A model generated the notes under the pieces. The model saw only the letters and a program-made list of their open reading frames with translations, did no database searches and was not told where the DNA came from. Source: Nocardia sp. NBC_01327 (GTDB lineage Bacteria > Actinomycetota > Actinomycetes > Mycobacteriales > Mycobacteriaceae). From it: 64,000 nucleotides of DNA. The translations under genes were made by a program, and so were the position numbers. The stretch is from NCBI RefSeq assembly GCF_035958815.1, contig NZ_CP108383.1, positions 3,968,001-4,032,000 on the forward strand, written 5' to 3'. Numbering within the stretch: the first letter of the stretch is position 1; every line of letters starts with the position of its first letter. This document shows positions 1 to 8,166 of this stretch, piece after piece.

Positions 1-113
1 CCCTGCGCGTTGAGGGAGTGGGACTTGGAATCGGAACAGCCGGACGCGACCAGGGCGAGACCGGTCAGCACGGCGGCAAGGGTCATTGCGTGGCGGCGAA
101 GACGGATTTTCAT
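1..113 (-). CDS. Lipoprotein, N-terminal part only (gene cut by window start)
   Basis: The first 37 residues of a minus-strand gene can be read, starting at ATG 113. They form a bacterial lipoprotein signal: basic start (MKIRLRRHAM), a hydrophobic core, and a lipobox ending VASGC with the lipidated Cys at about residue 26. A Ser/Asp/Lys-rich linker follows. The mature protein is outside the window, so its role cannot be read. It is divergent from a GntR/UTRA regulator whose two operators lie between the genes. In this arrangement the lipoprotein is often the substrate-binding part of an ABC sugar importer, but that is inference. Confidence 0.75.
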   Translation of the reverse strand, partial: MKIRLRRHAMTLAAVLTGLALVASGCSDSKSHSLNAQ

Positions 114-295
114 TGTGACGCAATCTTTCTCGGTGACCGAAGGGGGCTCGGAGGGAAGGATCAGTGCGGGCGATCCGCTGCCGAGTCGGCTGTGTCCAGT
201 ACGATGAGCTCGAAATCAATTGGTAGAAGCGAGCTTTCGGACGGAGCGCCGGCGTCCGGGAGGGCGGAGGTCTGCATGAGCACTTACTCTGAGCC

Positions 296-309
296 TTGGT
301 ATATACCAA
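296..309. promoter_or_regulatory. GntR operator, copy 1
   Basis: TTGGTATATACCAA is a perfect 14-bp palindrome. It sits between the divergent lipoprotein gene and the GntR regulator. An identical copy starts 57 bp downstream. Its layout (TGGT-N4-ACCA) matches sites bound by GntR/HutC proteins such as DasR, so the neighbouring regulator is the likely binder. Confidence 0.75.
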
Positions 310-352
310 GGAGTGCGGTTTGGGTGTTGGGCAGGTTAACAACGCTCGAACG

Positions 353-366
353 TTGGTATATACCAA
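353..366. promoter_or_regulatory. GntR operator, copy 2
   Basis: A second perfect TTGGTATATACCAA lies 19 bp upstream of the GTG start of the GntR gene. A further half-site, TTGGTAT, follows at 370-376. The position over the start region suggests autorepression. Confidence 0.75.
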
Positions 367-385
367 GCTTTGGTATGGTCGCCCC

Positions 386-1108
386 GTGACCGCGACCGCC
401 GAACCCCGAGAGCTGAAACACCAAGCCCTACGCGCGAAGCTGGAGAAACTGCTCGACGGTATGTCCGCGGGAGATCCGTTTCCCGCCGAGCGCGAACTCG
501 CCGAACGGTATGACGTCTCCCGGGAGACGGTTCGCCAGGCCCTGCGGGCCGTACTGCTGCAGGGCCGCATCGAACGCCGCGGTCGCACCACCATCGTCGC
601 GAGCCCGAAGGTGGTGCAGCCGCTCATGATCGGCTCCTACACCGAAGCCGCGCTGGCCGATGGTCGCAGTGCCAGCCGCATTCTGGTCGGCTGGACCCAC
701 CTGGTCGCCGACGAAGAACTCGCCGCAAAGCTCCATATCGAGGTCGGCGCCCCGATCACCCAGCTCGAACGCGTCCTGACCACCGACGGCTACCGCGTCG
801 GCCTGGAGACCACCAAATTGCCCGCCCAGCGCTACCCCGGCATGTTCGACAACTTCGACCACACCAGCTCGCTCTACGCCGCGATCATGGGGCGGGGCAT
901 ACAGTTCGAACGCACCGAAGACAGCATCGACACCACCTTGCCCGACGCCCGCGAGGCCGCCCTCCTCACCGTCGACGCCCGCACCCCCATGTTCCTACTG
1001 AACCGAATCTCCTACGACCAGAACGAAATCCCCATAGAACACCGCCGCTCCCTCTACCGCGGCGACCGCATGACCTTCACAACAACCCAACAGGTCCACC
1101 ACGACTGA
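386..1108 (+). CDS. GntR-family regulator with UTRA ligand-binding domain (HutC type)
   Basis: A 240-residue transcription factor. Residues ~10-75 form the winged helix-turn-helix (PAERELAERYDVSRETVRQA, then the wing ERRGRTTIV). Residues ~95-235 form the UTRA domain that binds a small effector, often a sugar phosphate. I place the start at GTG 386 because an in-frame TTG at 296 lies inside an operator. Two TTGGTATATACCAA palindromes and a half-site just upstream are its probable targets, giving autoregulation and control of the divergent lipoprotein gene. The effector is unknown. The binding-site type resembles that of the second GntR regulator in this window, near 12 kb. Confidence 0.88.
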   Translation: MTATAEPRELKHQALRAKLEKLLDGMSAGDPFPAERELAERYDVSRETVRQALRAVLLQGRIERRGRTTIVASPKVVQPLMIGSYTEAALADGRSASRILVGWTHLVADEELAAKLHIEVGAPITQLERVLTTDGYRVGLETTKLPAQRYPGMFDNFDHTSSLYAAIMGRGIQFERTEDSIDTTLPDAREAALLTVDARTPMFLLNRISYDQNEIPIEHRRSLYRGDRMTFTTTQQVHHD

Positions 1109-1168
1109 CCCGCCCGTTCGGTCGAAGAGGCGAAGGCCCAGGCATGCGGCCGGATTGTTGGAAGTCGG

Positions 1169-1237
1169 CCTCAGCGGTCAAAGATTGCGTCTGGACTGCA
1201 TTTTTTGCCGGTGGGGGCGGGTTTTTGACCGCTCAGG
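1169..1237. terminator. Long inverted repeat between convergent genes
   Basis: CCTCAGCGGTCAAA (1169-1182) pairs with TTTGACCGCTCAGG (1224-1237) with one mismatch across a 41-nt loop. T runs occur inside (ATTTTTTGCC) and beside the right arm (GTTTTTG). It lies between the ends of the convergent GntR and hydrolase genes, so a bidirectional terminator is the simplest reading. The large loop is unusual for one. Confidence 0.5.
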
Positions 1238-1276
1238 TCGGATGGCGCTGCGAAGACGTTCTCACTCCGACAGGAA

Positions 1277-2035
1277 TCAGTGCTCCGCGAGGAAGGTGAG
1301 GATCGCGGTGGCGAGTTCGGGTGCGGCGAAGGCGCTTCCGTGGTCGCCCGGTACTCGGACGAACTCGGCATTCGGCAGGAGTGCTGCCAGCAGATCGGCG
1401 TCGGTGCGCTCGTCCTGATCGCCGATTGCTACGAGTGCCGGGACGGTTATCGCGCGCAGGGCGGCCTCGGGCGTCGGCACCAGCGAGTCCAGTACGTGCA
1501 GCATGACCCGAGGGTCGGTGCCAATCCTCGAGATCATCTGGGCTGTGCGGGCATCGGGTGAGTCGGGCTCGATCGTGGTGCCGTTGACCAGTGCGGTGAG
1601 CACACGATGATTCGCGCCGCCGGCCTGGGGGCCGCTCACCTTGGCCAGTCCCTGACCGGCCACGATCGCCCGGCCGGGCGTGGCGCCCCGTGCGAGCATG
1701 CGCACCACGATCCGCGCGCCGAGGGAGTACCCGCCGAGGTCGTAGTCTCCGTCGCCGAGTCCGAGTTGCTCGACGAGTGCGATTCCGTCGTCCGCCAGGA
1801 CATCCGGCGGGTAGCCGGTGCGGAAGTCGTGCGGTTTCGCGCTGTCCCCGTAGCCGCGGAAGTCAGGAAGAACAACGCGATGTCCTCGCGCGGCGAGCAG
1901 GCGGGCCGGTCCGTACTCGAGCATGAGCGAACCCACGCCTCCGAAGCCGGGCAGCAGGATCAACGGCCGACCGGACCCGATCTCGTGCCATGCCAGTTCT
2001 ACGCCATCGCGGCCGGTGAATCGATACGCCCCCAT
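1277..2035 (-). CDS. Alpha/beta-fold hydrolase
   Basis: A 252-residue single-domain cytoplasmic hydrolase. The nucleophile elbow is GYSLG (Ser104). The likely acid is Asp in GDQDERTD (~residue 207) and the His is in GDHGSAF (~231). The oxyanion-hole region is the usual LLPGFGG near residue 28. There is no signal peptide. Substrate cannot be told; relatives include esterases and lactonases. It converges with the GntR gene upstream in the window. Confidence 0.85.
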   Translation of the reverse strand: MGAYRFTGRDGVELAWHEIGSGRPLILLPGFGGVGSLMLEYGPARLLAARGHRVVLPDFRGYGDSAKPHDFRTGYPPDVLADDGIALVEQLGLGDGDYDLGGYSLGARIVVRMLARGATPGRAIVAGQGLAKVSGPQAGGANHRVLTALVNGTTIEPDSPDARTAQMISRIGTDPRVMLHVLDSLVPTPEAALRAITVPALVAIGDQDERTDADLLAALLPNAEFVRVPGDHGSAFAAPELATAILTFLAEH

Positions 2036-2071
2036 AGGGTTTGGATCTTAACCTGAATCAGCCGCGGCGGG

Positions 2072-3283
2072 TTACAGGTGGGGGAGCATCTCGGGCTGTG
2101 CGAGTCGCTGGATGGTTTCCGCGGGGCTCATATCGCTGCGGCCGAAAACCGCATCGAAGTAGGCCAGGAGGTACGAACGTTGCAGGTCGATCGAGCGGGT
2201 CGCATCGATCGGGCCGATGGCCTGGTTCCTCAGGTCTGTGCCGACCAGGCCCGCGGTGGCCAGTTGCGCCACGATCACCTGTTCGTCGGTGAAGGACATG
2301 TGCCGGGTGCCCGCGACGCGCATGGGCAACTTCAGTCCGGTGTTGTTCGCCCATATCGATTCCCAGCCCGGGTGCGCGAACCACGGCGAGTTGTCGGCGG
2401 CGAGCATCAGCATCGGCCGATCGAGACCATCGGTGGCGACGGACCCGAGCATCGGTCCGTCCAGATTGACGCCGGCGGAGACCCTCGAGTCGTCGTGCAT
2501 GGTTTGAGCCGTCGTCGACCCGCCGAGCGAATGGCCGAACATGCCGACCTTTGTCAGGTCCAGATCATCGGCGAGGTACTGCGGTAACGCAGCATCCGCC
2601 TCGGTGGAGTGCGCAGCCGCGGCAGTGAGTTGATCGAGAACGAAGCGCATATCGGCCACCCGGGTCGGGAGTAGACCTTCCAGGACGTTCGGCGACGAAT
2701 CCACCGGCACCACACTGTGTTCGATGCGTCCGTCGGGGAACTGCACGGCGAACGCTTCGTGGGTGTGGTTGATGGCGACCACGACGTAGCCGTGGCTGGC
2801 GAGGTCTTCGGCTTGGGCGGTATTCAGCCCGGTGGTGTCATCCAGGCCCGGGGAATTCAGCAGGATCGGAAACCGCCCGCTGTCGGTGCGGGCGGGCTCG
2901 TCGCTGCGGCTGTGGCTGGGCCCGAGCGCCCAGGCATCGGCGGCGACACCGCTCTGGGCGAGGCCGTAGCGCTGTTCCTGTTGCCCGCCCGGGGGCATCC
3001 ACGGTGCCACGGGCGAGGTGTCGACGTCGTCGGCCGGATACCAGATCTGCACCATCAGTTCGCGTCGGTGGTCCGGATCCCAGGGATCGGCGCGGTTGGC
3101 ATCGGTGAGGTGCCACTGGGTGAGACCTACCGGATCGGGCCCGGTCGGAGCGGGCAGAGTGATCGTGACCGGTGGATCTGTGGGTGCGGCGGGGTCGGCA
3201 TCCGCGACGCCGGTGGCGGCTGTGGCAGCCATCGATGCTGCGGCGACGGCCAGGATGTAGCGTTGTAAACCTTTGTATTCCAA
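2072..3283 (-). CDS. Secreted alpha/beta hydrolase, PAF-acetylhydrolase/lipase-like
   Basis: About 403 residues with a Sec signal peptide (ILAVAAASMAATAATGVADA) and a mature hydrolase resembling the platelet-activating-factor acetylhydrolase/dienelactone hydrolase group. The nucleophile is in GHSLGGST, the acid probably in NLDGPM, and the His in TRHMSF. I chose TTG 3283 because GGGGGAA lies six bases ahead of it. An ATG at 3325 is in frame but has no site and would put a charged stretch before the signal. The role is likely hydrolysis of lipid esters outside the cell; the substrate is unknown. Confidence 0.8.
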   Translation of the reverse strand: MEYKGLQRYILAVAAASMAATAATGVADADPAAPTDPPVTITLPAPTGPDPVGLTQWHLTDANRADPWDPDHRRELMVQIWYPADDVDTSPVAPWMPPGGQQEQRYGLAQSGVAADAWALGPSHSRSDEPARTDSGRFPILLNSPGLDDTTGLNTAQAEDLASHGYVVVAINHTHEAFAVQFPDGRIEHSVVPVDSSPNVLEGLLPTRVADMRFVLDQLTAAAAHSTEADAALPQYLADDLDLTKVGMFGHSLGGSTTAQTMHDDSRVSAGVNLDGPMLGSVATDGLDRPMLMLAADNSPWFAHPGWESIWANNTGLKLPMRVAGTRHMSFTDEQVIVAQLATAGLVGTDLRNQAIGPIDATRSIDLQRSYLLAYFDAVFGRSDMSPAETIQRLAQPEMLPHL

Positions 3284-3394
3284 GATAATTCCCCCGAATC
3301 GGTGTAAGCCTCGGTCGGCCACCATACAAGATCAGAATTGGGCGTGGACCACTGATCGTCGAGAATTGTTCGACCATCGGCACATCCGCTGGAA

Positions 3395-4558
3395 TCAGGC
3401 GGCGACCATGCGCAGCTCGGCCAGGGCGTAGGTCTGCCAGCTCAACCGGAGGCGGTAGTCCTCACGCGCGCCGGTCACCCTCAGGTGCGGATAGTGTTGC
3501 AGCACAGCGCGTACCGCGTGCTGGACCTGCAATTCGGCGAGCCTGGCACCGATGCAGTAGTGCGGACCGTACCCGAACCCCAGATCAGCCTTCCCCGCAC
3601 TGTCGGGGTCCAAATGCGCTGAACGCACCGACAGAAATACGGTATGCCCGCGCGGTATCGTCACACCGTTGACCTCGAGGTCGGTGGTGGGGAAACGGCG
3701 CAGCGCGTAGTTCACCGGTGAATTCTCGTGGATGAGCTGCTTGATGAATTTCGTGAATTCGACCGGCTCGCCGAGGATTTCGCGGGCACGGTGCTGCTGG
3801 TTGCGCACGACGTCGTCCAGGACGAGCGCGGTCAGGCTGATGACGTTCTCGATACCGGCGACGATGGTCAAGAACGCGAGGCTCATGAGTTCGTCCTCGG
3901 TGAGTTTGTCCTGCCCGTCGCGGGTGGCGATCCATGCCGAGAGCAGATCGTCACCGGGTGTGCGCCGCTTGTCCGCGATGACACCGGCCACCAGCCCCAT
4001 GAGCGTGACCATGGCCTTGCGGGTGTCCTGCTCATCGGGAGAGGAATCCACGCGCAGTACCAGCGCGGATGCGTCGCGGAACGCGCCCAGCTGTTCGCGG
4101 GGCAGCCCGAGCACGGCCCCGATCACGCGCGCCGGCAACGGCTCACACAGTTCGCCCATGAGGTCGATCTCCCCGGCGGCGGGCAGGTCGGCCACCAGCT
4201 CTGCGACCGTCTCGGCCACGATCGCTTCCTGCGTGCGATGATGGCGAGGGGCGAATGCCTCGGCAGCGAGTTTGCGCAGACGGCGATGCTCCTCACCGTC
4301 CATGTTCAGTAGATTCGCGTCCAGTGCGGGCGGCAGATGGGCACCGGCATATCCGTTGCGGCTCTTGGCTTTCACCACCGATAGGCGTGCATCGTTGAGC
4401 AGACCCTTCACGGCCTCGTAGCCGGTGACCGCCCACGCCGCCGATCCGTCGGGCAGTATCCCCCGATGTACTCCCGCCCCTTGGGTTCTCATCTCCTCAT
4501 GTAATGCATCGACGCCGTGGATCCCGGCCTGAAACGGGCAACTCCCCTGAAACTCCAT
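3395..4558 (-). CDS. Cytochrome P450 with non-canonical core motifs
   Basis: About 387 residues. The heme-binding loop is clear (FGYGPHYCIG, Cys ~325) and the I-helix reads AGIENV where AGxET is usual. Two near-universal parts are missing. The K-helix ExxR aligns with QLIH in KQLIHENSPV. The meander segment FDxxRxxxxH is deleted, so DPDSAGKADLGFGYG runs straight into the heme loop. The protein keeps the length and other features of bacterial class I P450s. The start is uncertain: ATG 4558 gives the usual N-terminus, while ATG 4606 would add 16 residues. No ferredoxin or reductase gene is adjacent. Confidence 0.85.
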   Translation of the reverse strand: MEFQGSCPFQAGIHGVDALHEEMRTQGAGVHRGILPDGSAAWAVTGYEAVKGLLNDARLSVVKAKSRNGYAGAHLPPALDANLLNMDGEEHRRLRKLAAEAFAPRHHRTQEAIVAETVAELVADLPAAGEIDLMGELCEPLPARVIGAVLGLPREQLGAFRDASALVLRVDSSPDEQDTRKAMVTLMGLVAGVIADKRRTPGDDLLSAWIATRDGQDKLTEDELMSLAFLTIVAGIENVISLTALVLDDVVRNQQHRAREILGEPVEFTKFIKQLIHENSPVNYALRRFPTTDLEVNGVTIPRGHTVFLSVRSAHLDPDSAGKADLGFGYGPHYCIGARLAELQVQHAVRAVLQHYPHLRVTGAREDYRLRLSWQTYALAELRMVAA

Positions 4559-4663
4559 GGCCGTTAGTGTGTCAAACGAACGTAGTTCTCGGCTGCCTTT
4601 CTGCATCAAAATGTCTGGGGCCGAACACTATTGATGGCTAGGTGAGCGCGGGGGAGGTGGTGG

Positions 4664-5482
4664 TTACTGGGTAGCAATGCCGATGTCGTCGACCGCGCGG
4701 GTGACTGCGTCGGTGATGATGGTGTCGGCTGTGGTCTGTGCTGCGGTCACTGTGCCGAGACCTGCGGCGAGGGCTTGTTGGGGATCGCCGGTGGCTGCCA
4801 GTTCCTGTGCTGCGGCGTCGGGGGCTTGGAATGCGGCGGTCAGGACGGTGTTGAACGCCGGGAAGACGACTGCGGCGCCTGCGTCGATCACTGCCACCAC
4901 CGCGGCTTGGACGGCATCGTGCGGGGTGACGGTGGGCGGGGGATTGGGCACGATGGGTGCGTTGAGTGCGGTGTATGTGTCTTGGCGAGCGGTCTGGGCT
5001 GCCGCGACGGCCGCGGGTGGTCCGCCTGCCGCAGCGGCAGGTCCGATGTTGAGTACATCGACTACGCCTACCTCGAACGCATTCAGGGCCCGCGGCGCTA
5101 CGACCGTGCCGTCGGCGACGATGGTCTGCTGTGCTGCGGCGCTCGTCGGTCCGGTGATGGAAGCTGCCGCGATGCCGAGTGCCTTGGCTGGGTCATTGCC
5201 CTGCGAAGCGGCGGCGAATGTGCCGGGCGCCCGCTGAATTGTGGTGGCCGCTGTGGTGGCGGTCTGGACGGCGAGCGGACAGATGATCGAACAGTAGGTG
5301 ACCTGATTGTGCAGAAAACTGGTGATCAGACCACCGGGCGGAACCGCCTCGGCGATTGGCCCGCCATCCCGCACCGCACCCGGCGGAGGTTCACTGACCG
5401 GAGCCGCAGTGGCGGTGGCCATGGCCGCGACGGCGAACCCGGTGGCTACTACGCCGACGTACAAGCAGGACGGTATCCGCAT
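4664..5482 (-). CDS. Secreted alanine-rich protein of unknown function
   Basis: 272 residues starting at ATG 5482, with GAGGAGC seven bases ahead. Residues 1-27 are a signal peptide (VGVVATGFAVAAMATATA, cleaved after TAA). The mature part is Ala/Thr/Val-rich, low in charge, and has a Cys pair in TYCSIICP near residue 65. I recognise no domain. Its signal-peptide coding region has a close, decayed second copy near 6.37-6.42 kb, on the far side of the toxin-antitoxin genes. Confidence 0.75.
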   Translation of the reverse strand: MRIPSCLYVGVVATGFAVAAMATATAAPVSEPPPGAVRDGGPIAEAVPPGGLITSFLHNQVTYCSIICPLAVQTATTAATTIQRAPGTFAAASQGNDPAKALGIAAASITGPTSAAAQQTIVADGTVVAPRALNAFEVGVVDVLNIGPAAAAGGPPAAVAAAQTARQDTYTALNAPIVPNPPPTVTPHDAVQAAVVAVIDAGAAVVFPAFNTVLTAAFQAPDAAAQELAATGDPQQALAAGLGTVTAAQTTADTIITDAVTRAVDDIGIATQ

Positions 5483-5572
5483 GTTGCTCCTCGAATCGAC
5501 CAGACGATGAGGACTTCACGATGTGCGGACGTGCCGGGTTCAGTCTCGAGTAAGGCCATCACTGTGTGTGAG

Positions 5573-5628
5573 TGATATCAACCGATATAATTTGATAGCG
5601 TGATATCAAATATGAGGAGGTGATATCA
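5573..5628. promoter_or_regulatory. Three TGATATCA boxes, toxin-antitoxin operator
   Basis: Perfect palindromes TGATATCA occur at 5573-5580, 5601-5608 and 5621-5628. The last box fills the gap between the ribosome binding site (GAGGAGG, 5614-5620) and the GTG start at 5630, so bound repressor would also block translation initiation. The ribbon-helix-helix antitoxin downstream is the probable binder. Confidence 0.75.
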
Positions 5629-5629
5629 A

Positions 5630-5881
5630 GTGAAGAACGTGACAATCCGAAATCTCAGTGATGAAGTGCACCGAGCGATTCGCCAGCGCGCGGCCGCCCA
5701 CGGCCGCAGCACCGAGGCGGAGATCCGTGCCATCCTCACCGACGCTGTGCAACCGGCCGAGCGGATCAAACTCGGCTCTCTGCTAGCAGAGGCAGGGCGC
5801 GAGATCCAGCTGACCGACGAAGAGCACGAAGCATTCGACAACCGCGACCGCACCCCGGCTGAACCCCTGGAGTTCGAATAG
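5630..5881 (+). CDS. FitA/VapB-type antitoxin, ribbon-helix-helix
   Basis: 83 residues. The N-terminus (MKNVTIRNLSDEVHRAIRQR) is a ribbon-helix-helix DNA-binding domain of the FitA/Phd-like CopG group. The acidic C-terminus (~45-83) should wrap the partner toxin. The start is GTG 5630 behind GAGGAGG. The stop overlaps the toxin start by one base (TAGTG), so the pair is translated together. Expected roles are neutralising the toxin and, with it, repressing the operon through the TGATATCA boxes. Confidence 0.88.
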   Translation: MKNVTIRNLSDEVHRAIRQRAAAHGRSTEAEIRAILTDAVQPAERIKLGSLLAEAGREIQLTDEEHEAFDNRDRTPAEPLEFE

Positions 5882-6300
5882 TGATCATTCTGGACACCAA
5901 CGTCATCAGCGAACCCCTCCGCAAGTCCCCGGACCCGCGCGTCGCCGAATGGCTCGACGCCCAGAATATCGAAACCCTCTACCTGACCGCCGTTACTGTG
6001 GGCGAGCTCAGGTACGGCGCGGCAGCCATGCCCGAGGGCCGCCGCCGCGACCTACTCATCGAAAAGCTCGAAAAACACACGCTGCCATTGTTTTCCGGCC
6101 GCGTCCTGGCCTACGACCTCGCGGCCGCCGCAGAATACGCGCGCCTGATGTCCACTGCCCGCGCCGGAGGTCTGGCCATAGCCACCGCCGACGGCATGAT
6201 TGCCGCCTCTGCGGCCGCCGCAGGCTTCACCGTCGCCACTCGCGACACCGCACCGTTCGAGGTTGCCGGAGTTCCCATCGTCGATCCGTGGCAAGCGTGA
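5881..6300 (+). CDS. PIN-domain toxin (FitB/VapC type)
   Basis: 139 residues, a single PIN-domain ribonuclease. The four acidic metal ligands expected for the family are present: Asp5 (LDTNVISE), Glu42 (GELRYGA), Asp104 (TADGMIA) and Asp122 (TRDTAPF). VapC/FitB toxins cleave tRNA or rRNA when freed from the antitoxin; the target here is unknown. It is translationally coupled to the antitoxin. Confidence 0.9.
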   Translation: MIILDTNVISEPLRKSPDPRVAEWLDAQNIETLYLTAVTVGELRYGAAAMPEGRRRDLLIEKLEKHTLPLFSGRVLAYDLAAAAEYARLMSTARAGGLAIATADGMIAASAAAAGFTVATRDTAPFEVAGVPIVDPWQA

Positions 6301-6309
6301 CGTCGGCGT

Positions 6310-6418
6310 AACCTGCGGCCGTCTAGCGGCTCCTTCGACCTCTGACCCGATTCGACTCTCCTGCAACTGAAACGACGGCTACAGCGAACCCGGTGCCTAC
6401 CACGCCGACACACAAGCT
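6310..6418 (-). pseudogene. Remnant copy of the 4.7-5.5 kb secreted-protein gene, 5' end only
   Basis: Read on the minus strand, bases ~6418 down to 6375 encode LCVGVVGTGFAVAVVSVAG. This matches LYVGVVATGFAVAAMATAT in the signal peptide of the 272-residue secreted protein, with near-identical DNA for about 40 bases. The reading frame then diverges and stops at a TAG near 6323. There is no start codon in place and no mature domain, so this is a decayed fragment. Confidence 0.6.
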
Positions 6419-6468
6419 GAAAGCTGAGTTACAGACCGCGTGAACCGGGGGCCTGAATCAGGTGGGCC

Positions 6469-7962
6469 TCAGCAGCCTGGTTGGAGGGGGAAGCAGGCTG
6501 GGGCGATGGTGGTTTGGGGGATGGTGGGGTCTGTGGTGGTGGGGGTGGTGGATTGGTGGGTGAGGGTGGATTCTTCGGCGGGGCGGGGCTTGTTGTTGGT
6601 GGTTGTGGTGCGGCCGGTGCACATGGCGGCTACGGCGAGGATGAGGACCAGGAGGACCAGGGCGCCGACTATGGGGAGGTCGCGGCGGCGGCGGGGGCGG
6701 GCTGCCTTGGGCGGGTGCTGGGGGTCGGACCAGAGGGGGAAGCCGGGGGCCGGGTTTTGGGATTGGCCGGCGGAATAGTTTGCCTGGGGGCCGTTTTCGG
6801 GGATGCGGCCGCCCTGCGGGGGGCGGGGCTGTTGGCCGCCTTGCCATCCTGCCGGTTGGGACTGGGGTGGAAATTGGCGGGGGCGGCCGGAAGGGGAGCC
6901 TGCGGGGCCCTGAGGGGAGCCACCCTGGGGGTATTGCTGTTGGGGGGCGGGGGCACCGCCGGTGACCGCTCGGTACGCGGCCGCTGCCGCTGCGGCGCTG
7001 GCGATTTCGGCGCCTGCTGCCGGGCGGCGGCCTGCGGGCTGTGAGAACTGTTGTGCGGGTGGGGCATCGCGGCCGGGGCCGGTGGGGGACCCGCCGCCGG
7101 GACCGGACGGAGCACCGCCGGGGATGGCACGGCCCGCACCGGGACCGGACGGACCACCTGCGGGAGCCGCCGGAACACCTGGCAGAGGGGCCGCCTGGGA
7201 GCCCGGGAGCGGGCCCGAAGGAGCACCTGAGCGGGTCCCGGCGGGCGGGCCCGAAGGAGTCGGCGGCGGAGGCGGGGGCTCGGGAGACGGGACGGGAACC
7301 GACGGAACCACGACCGTGGGTGCGGCGGACAGCGGGGGAGGGGAGGTCCGGGCCGAATCGGGTGGCGGGAAACCCTCCGACACCAGATCGGAATAGGTTG
7401 CGGCGGCGGCGAATCCGAGCGCCCCGAGCGCCTGGCCGACCTGCGCGGCATCCCAGGACGGTTCAGCGCCCTCGGCGAGACTGGTGAAGTAATTGCGCAG
7501 CGAGGACGGGCCGTCGCCGATGAGAACGTCGATACCGGGTGGGAGGGCGCCCTTTTCGAGCTTCACGCGGCTGCCGAGCTGCGGGCACAGCAGCACCAGC
7601 CCGCTGACGGGGACATTCTCCCGCCCCGGCGCGGAGCGTAATTGGCCGGCGAGATGCACGGTCTGCTGCAGCACCCGCTCGAGCGGATTGGCGTCTCCGT
7701 CGATCGGCGCGGGTTTACCGTCGACCGTCCACGGCTCGTTCTCGGCGCAGGAGAGCGTGCCGGTGACACGCTCGGTGAAACCGTGCACCCCCACCACCAC
7801 ACTGGTCTGCGGCGTCCACACCACGATGTCGGCGTCCTGGCACTGCACGATGGCGATACCGGGCACGGCGTGCGGCCCGCTCCACGATTTGAGCCAGTTC
7901 ACCACGGTGCGCTCGGTAGCCGACAACCGCGATGGGTCATCGTTCCGGACCTTCACCAACAT
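6469..7962 (-). CDS. NERD-like domain protein with proline/glycine-rich linker and C-terminal membrane segment
   Basis: 497 residues. Residues ~1-185 look like a nuclease-related (NERD-like) fold: a TERTVVNWL start, strands around AIVQCQDADIVVW, then PLERVLQQTVHLAGQL. Residues ~200-430 are a long Pro/Gly/Ser/Ala linker of low complexity. One membrane helix follows (LPIVGALVLLVLILAVAAM, ~435-455), then a Thr-rich tail with two Cys. This suggests a tail-anchored protein with its N-terminal domain in the cytoplasm. Function is unknown. The start ATG 7962 is the only good candidate. Confidence 0.75.
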   Translation of the reverse strand: MLVKVRNDDPSRLSATERTVVNWLKSWSGPHAVPGIAIVQCQDADIVVWTPQTSVVVGVHGFTERVTGTLSCAENEPWTVDGKPAPIDGDANPLERVLQQTVHLAGQLRSAPGRENVPVSGLVLLCPQLGSRVKLEKGALPPGIDVLIGDGPSSLRNYFTSLAEGAEPSWDAAQVGQALGALGFAAAATYSDLVSEGFPPPDSARTSPPPLSAAPTVVVPSVPVPSPEPPPPPPTPSGPPAGTRSGAPSGPLPGSQAAPLPGVPAAPAGGPSGPGAGRAIPGGAPSGPGGGSPTGPGRDAPPAQQFSQPAGRRPAAGAEIASAAAAAAAYRAVTGGAPAPQQQYPQGGSPQGPAGSPSGRPRQFPPQSQPAGWQGGQQPRPPQGGRIPENGPQANYSAGQSQNPAPGFPLWSDPQHPPKAARPRRRRDLPIVGALVLLVLILAVAAMCTGRTTTTNNKPRPAEESTLTHQSTTPTTTDPTIPQTTIAPACFPLQPGC

Positions 7963-8166
7963 CCCAGACCACCTCTGACCGATGCTTCTACCCTTCGGCC
8001 GCCCGAACGGTCGCCGCGACCACCTTACGTCTCACGCTGCGCGGTCGCGGCGAATTGTTTTGCGCGGCAGCAAGATCATTCTGCATGGTCCGGCCGGTTG
8101 CCGCGCAGGGGGAGCCCTACCGGCCGGTTCGGGGAGTGACCCGGGGCAACCGGCCGGTTTGTCCGA

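Noticed and set aside
7000..7400. CRISPR-like or tandem-repeat appearance in GGGACCGGACGG-type runs
   Set aside because: These are codon-level repeats of the Pro/Gly linker in the NERD-like protein, with no regular spacer length.
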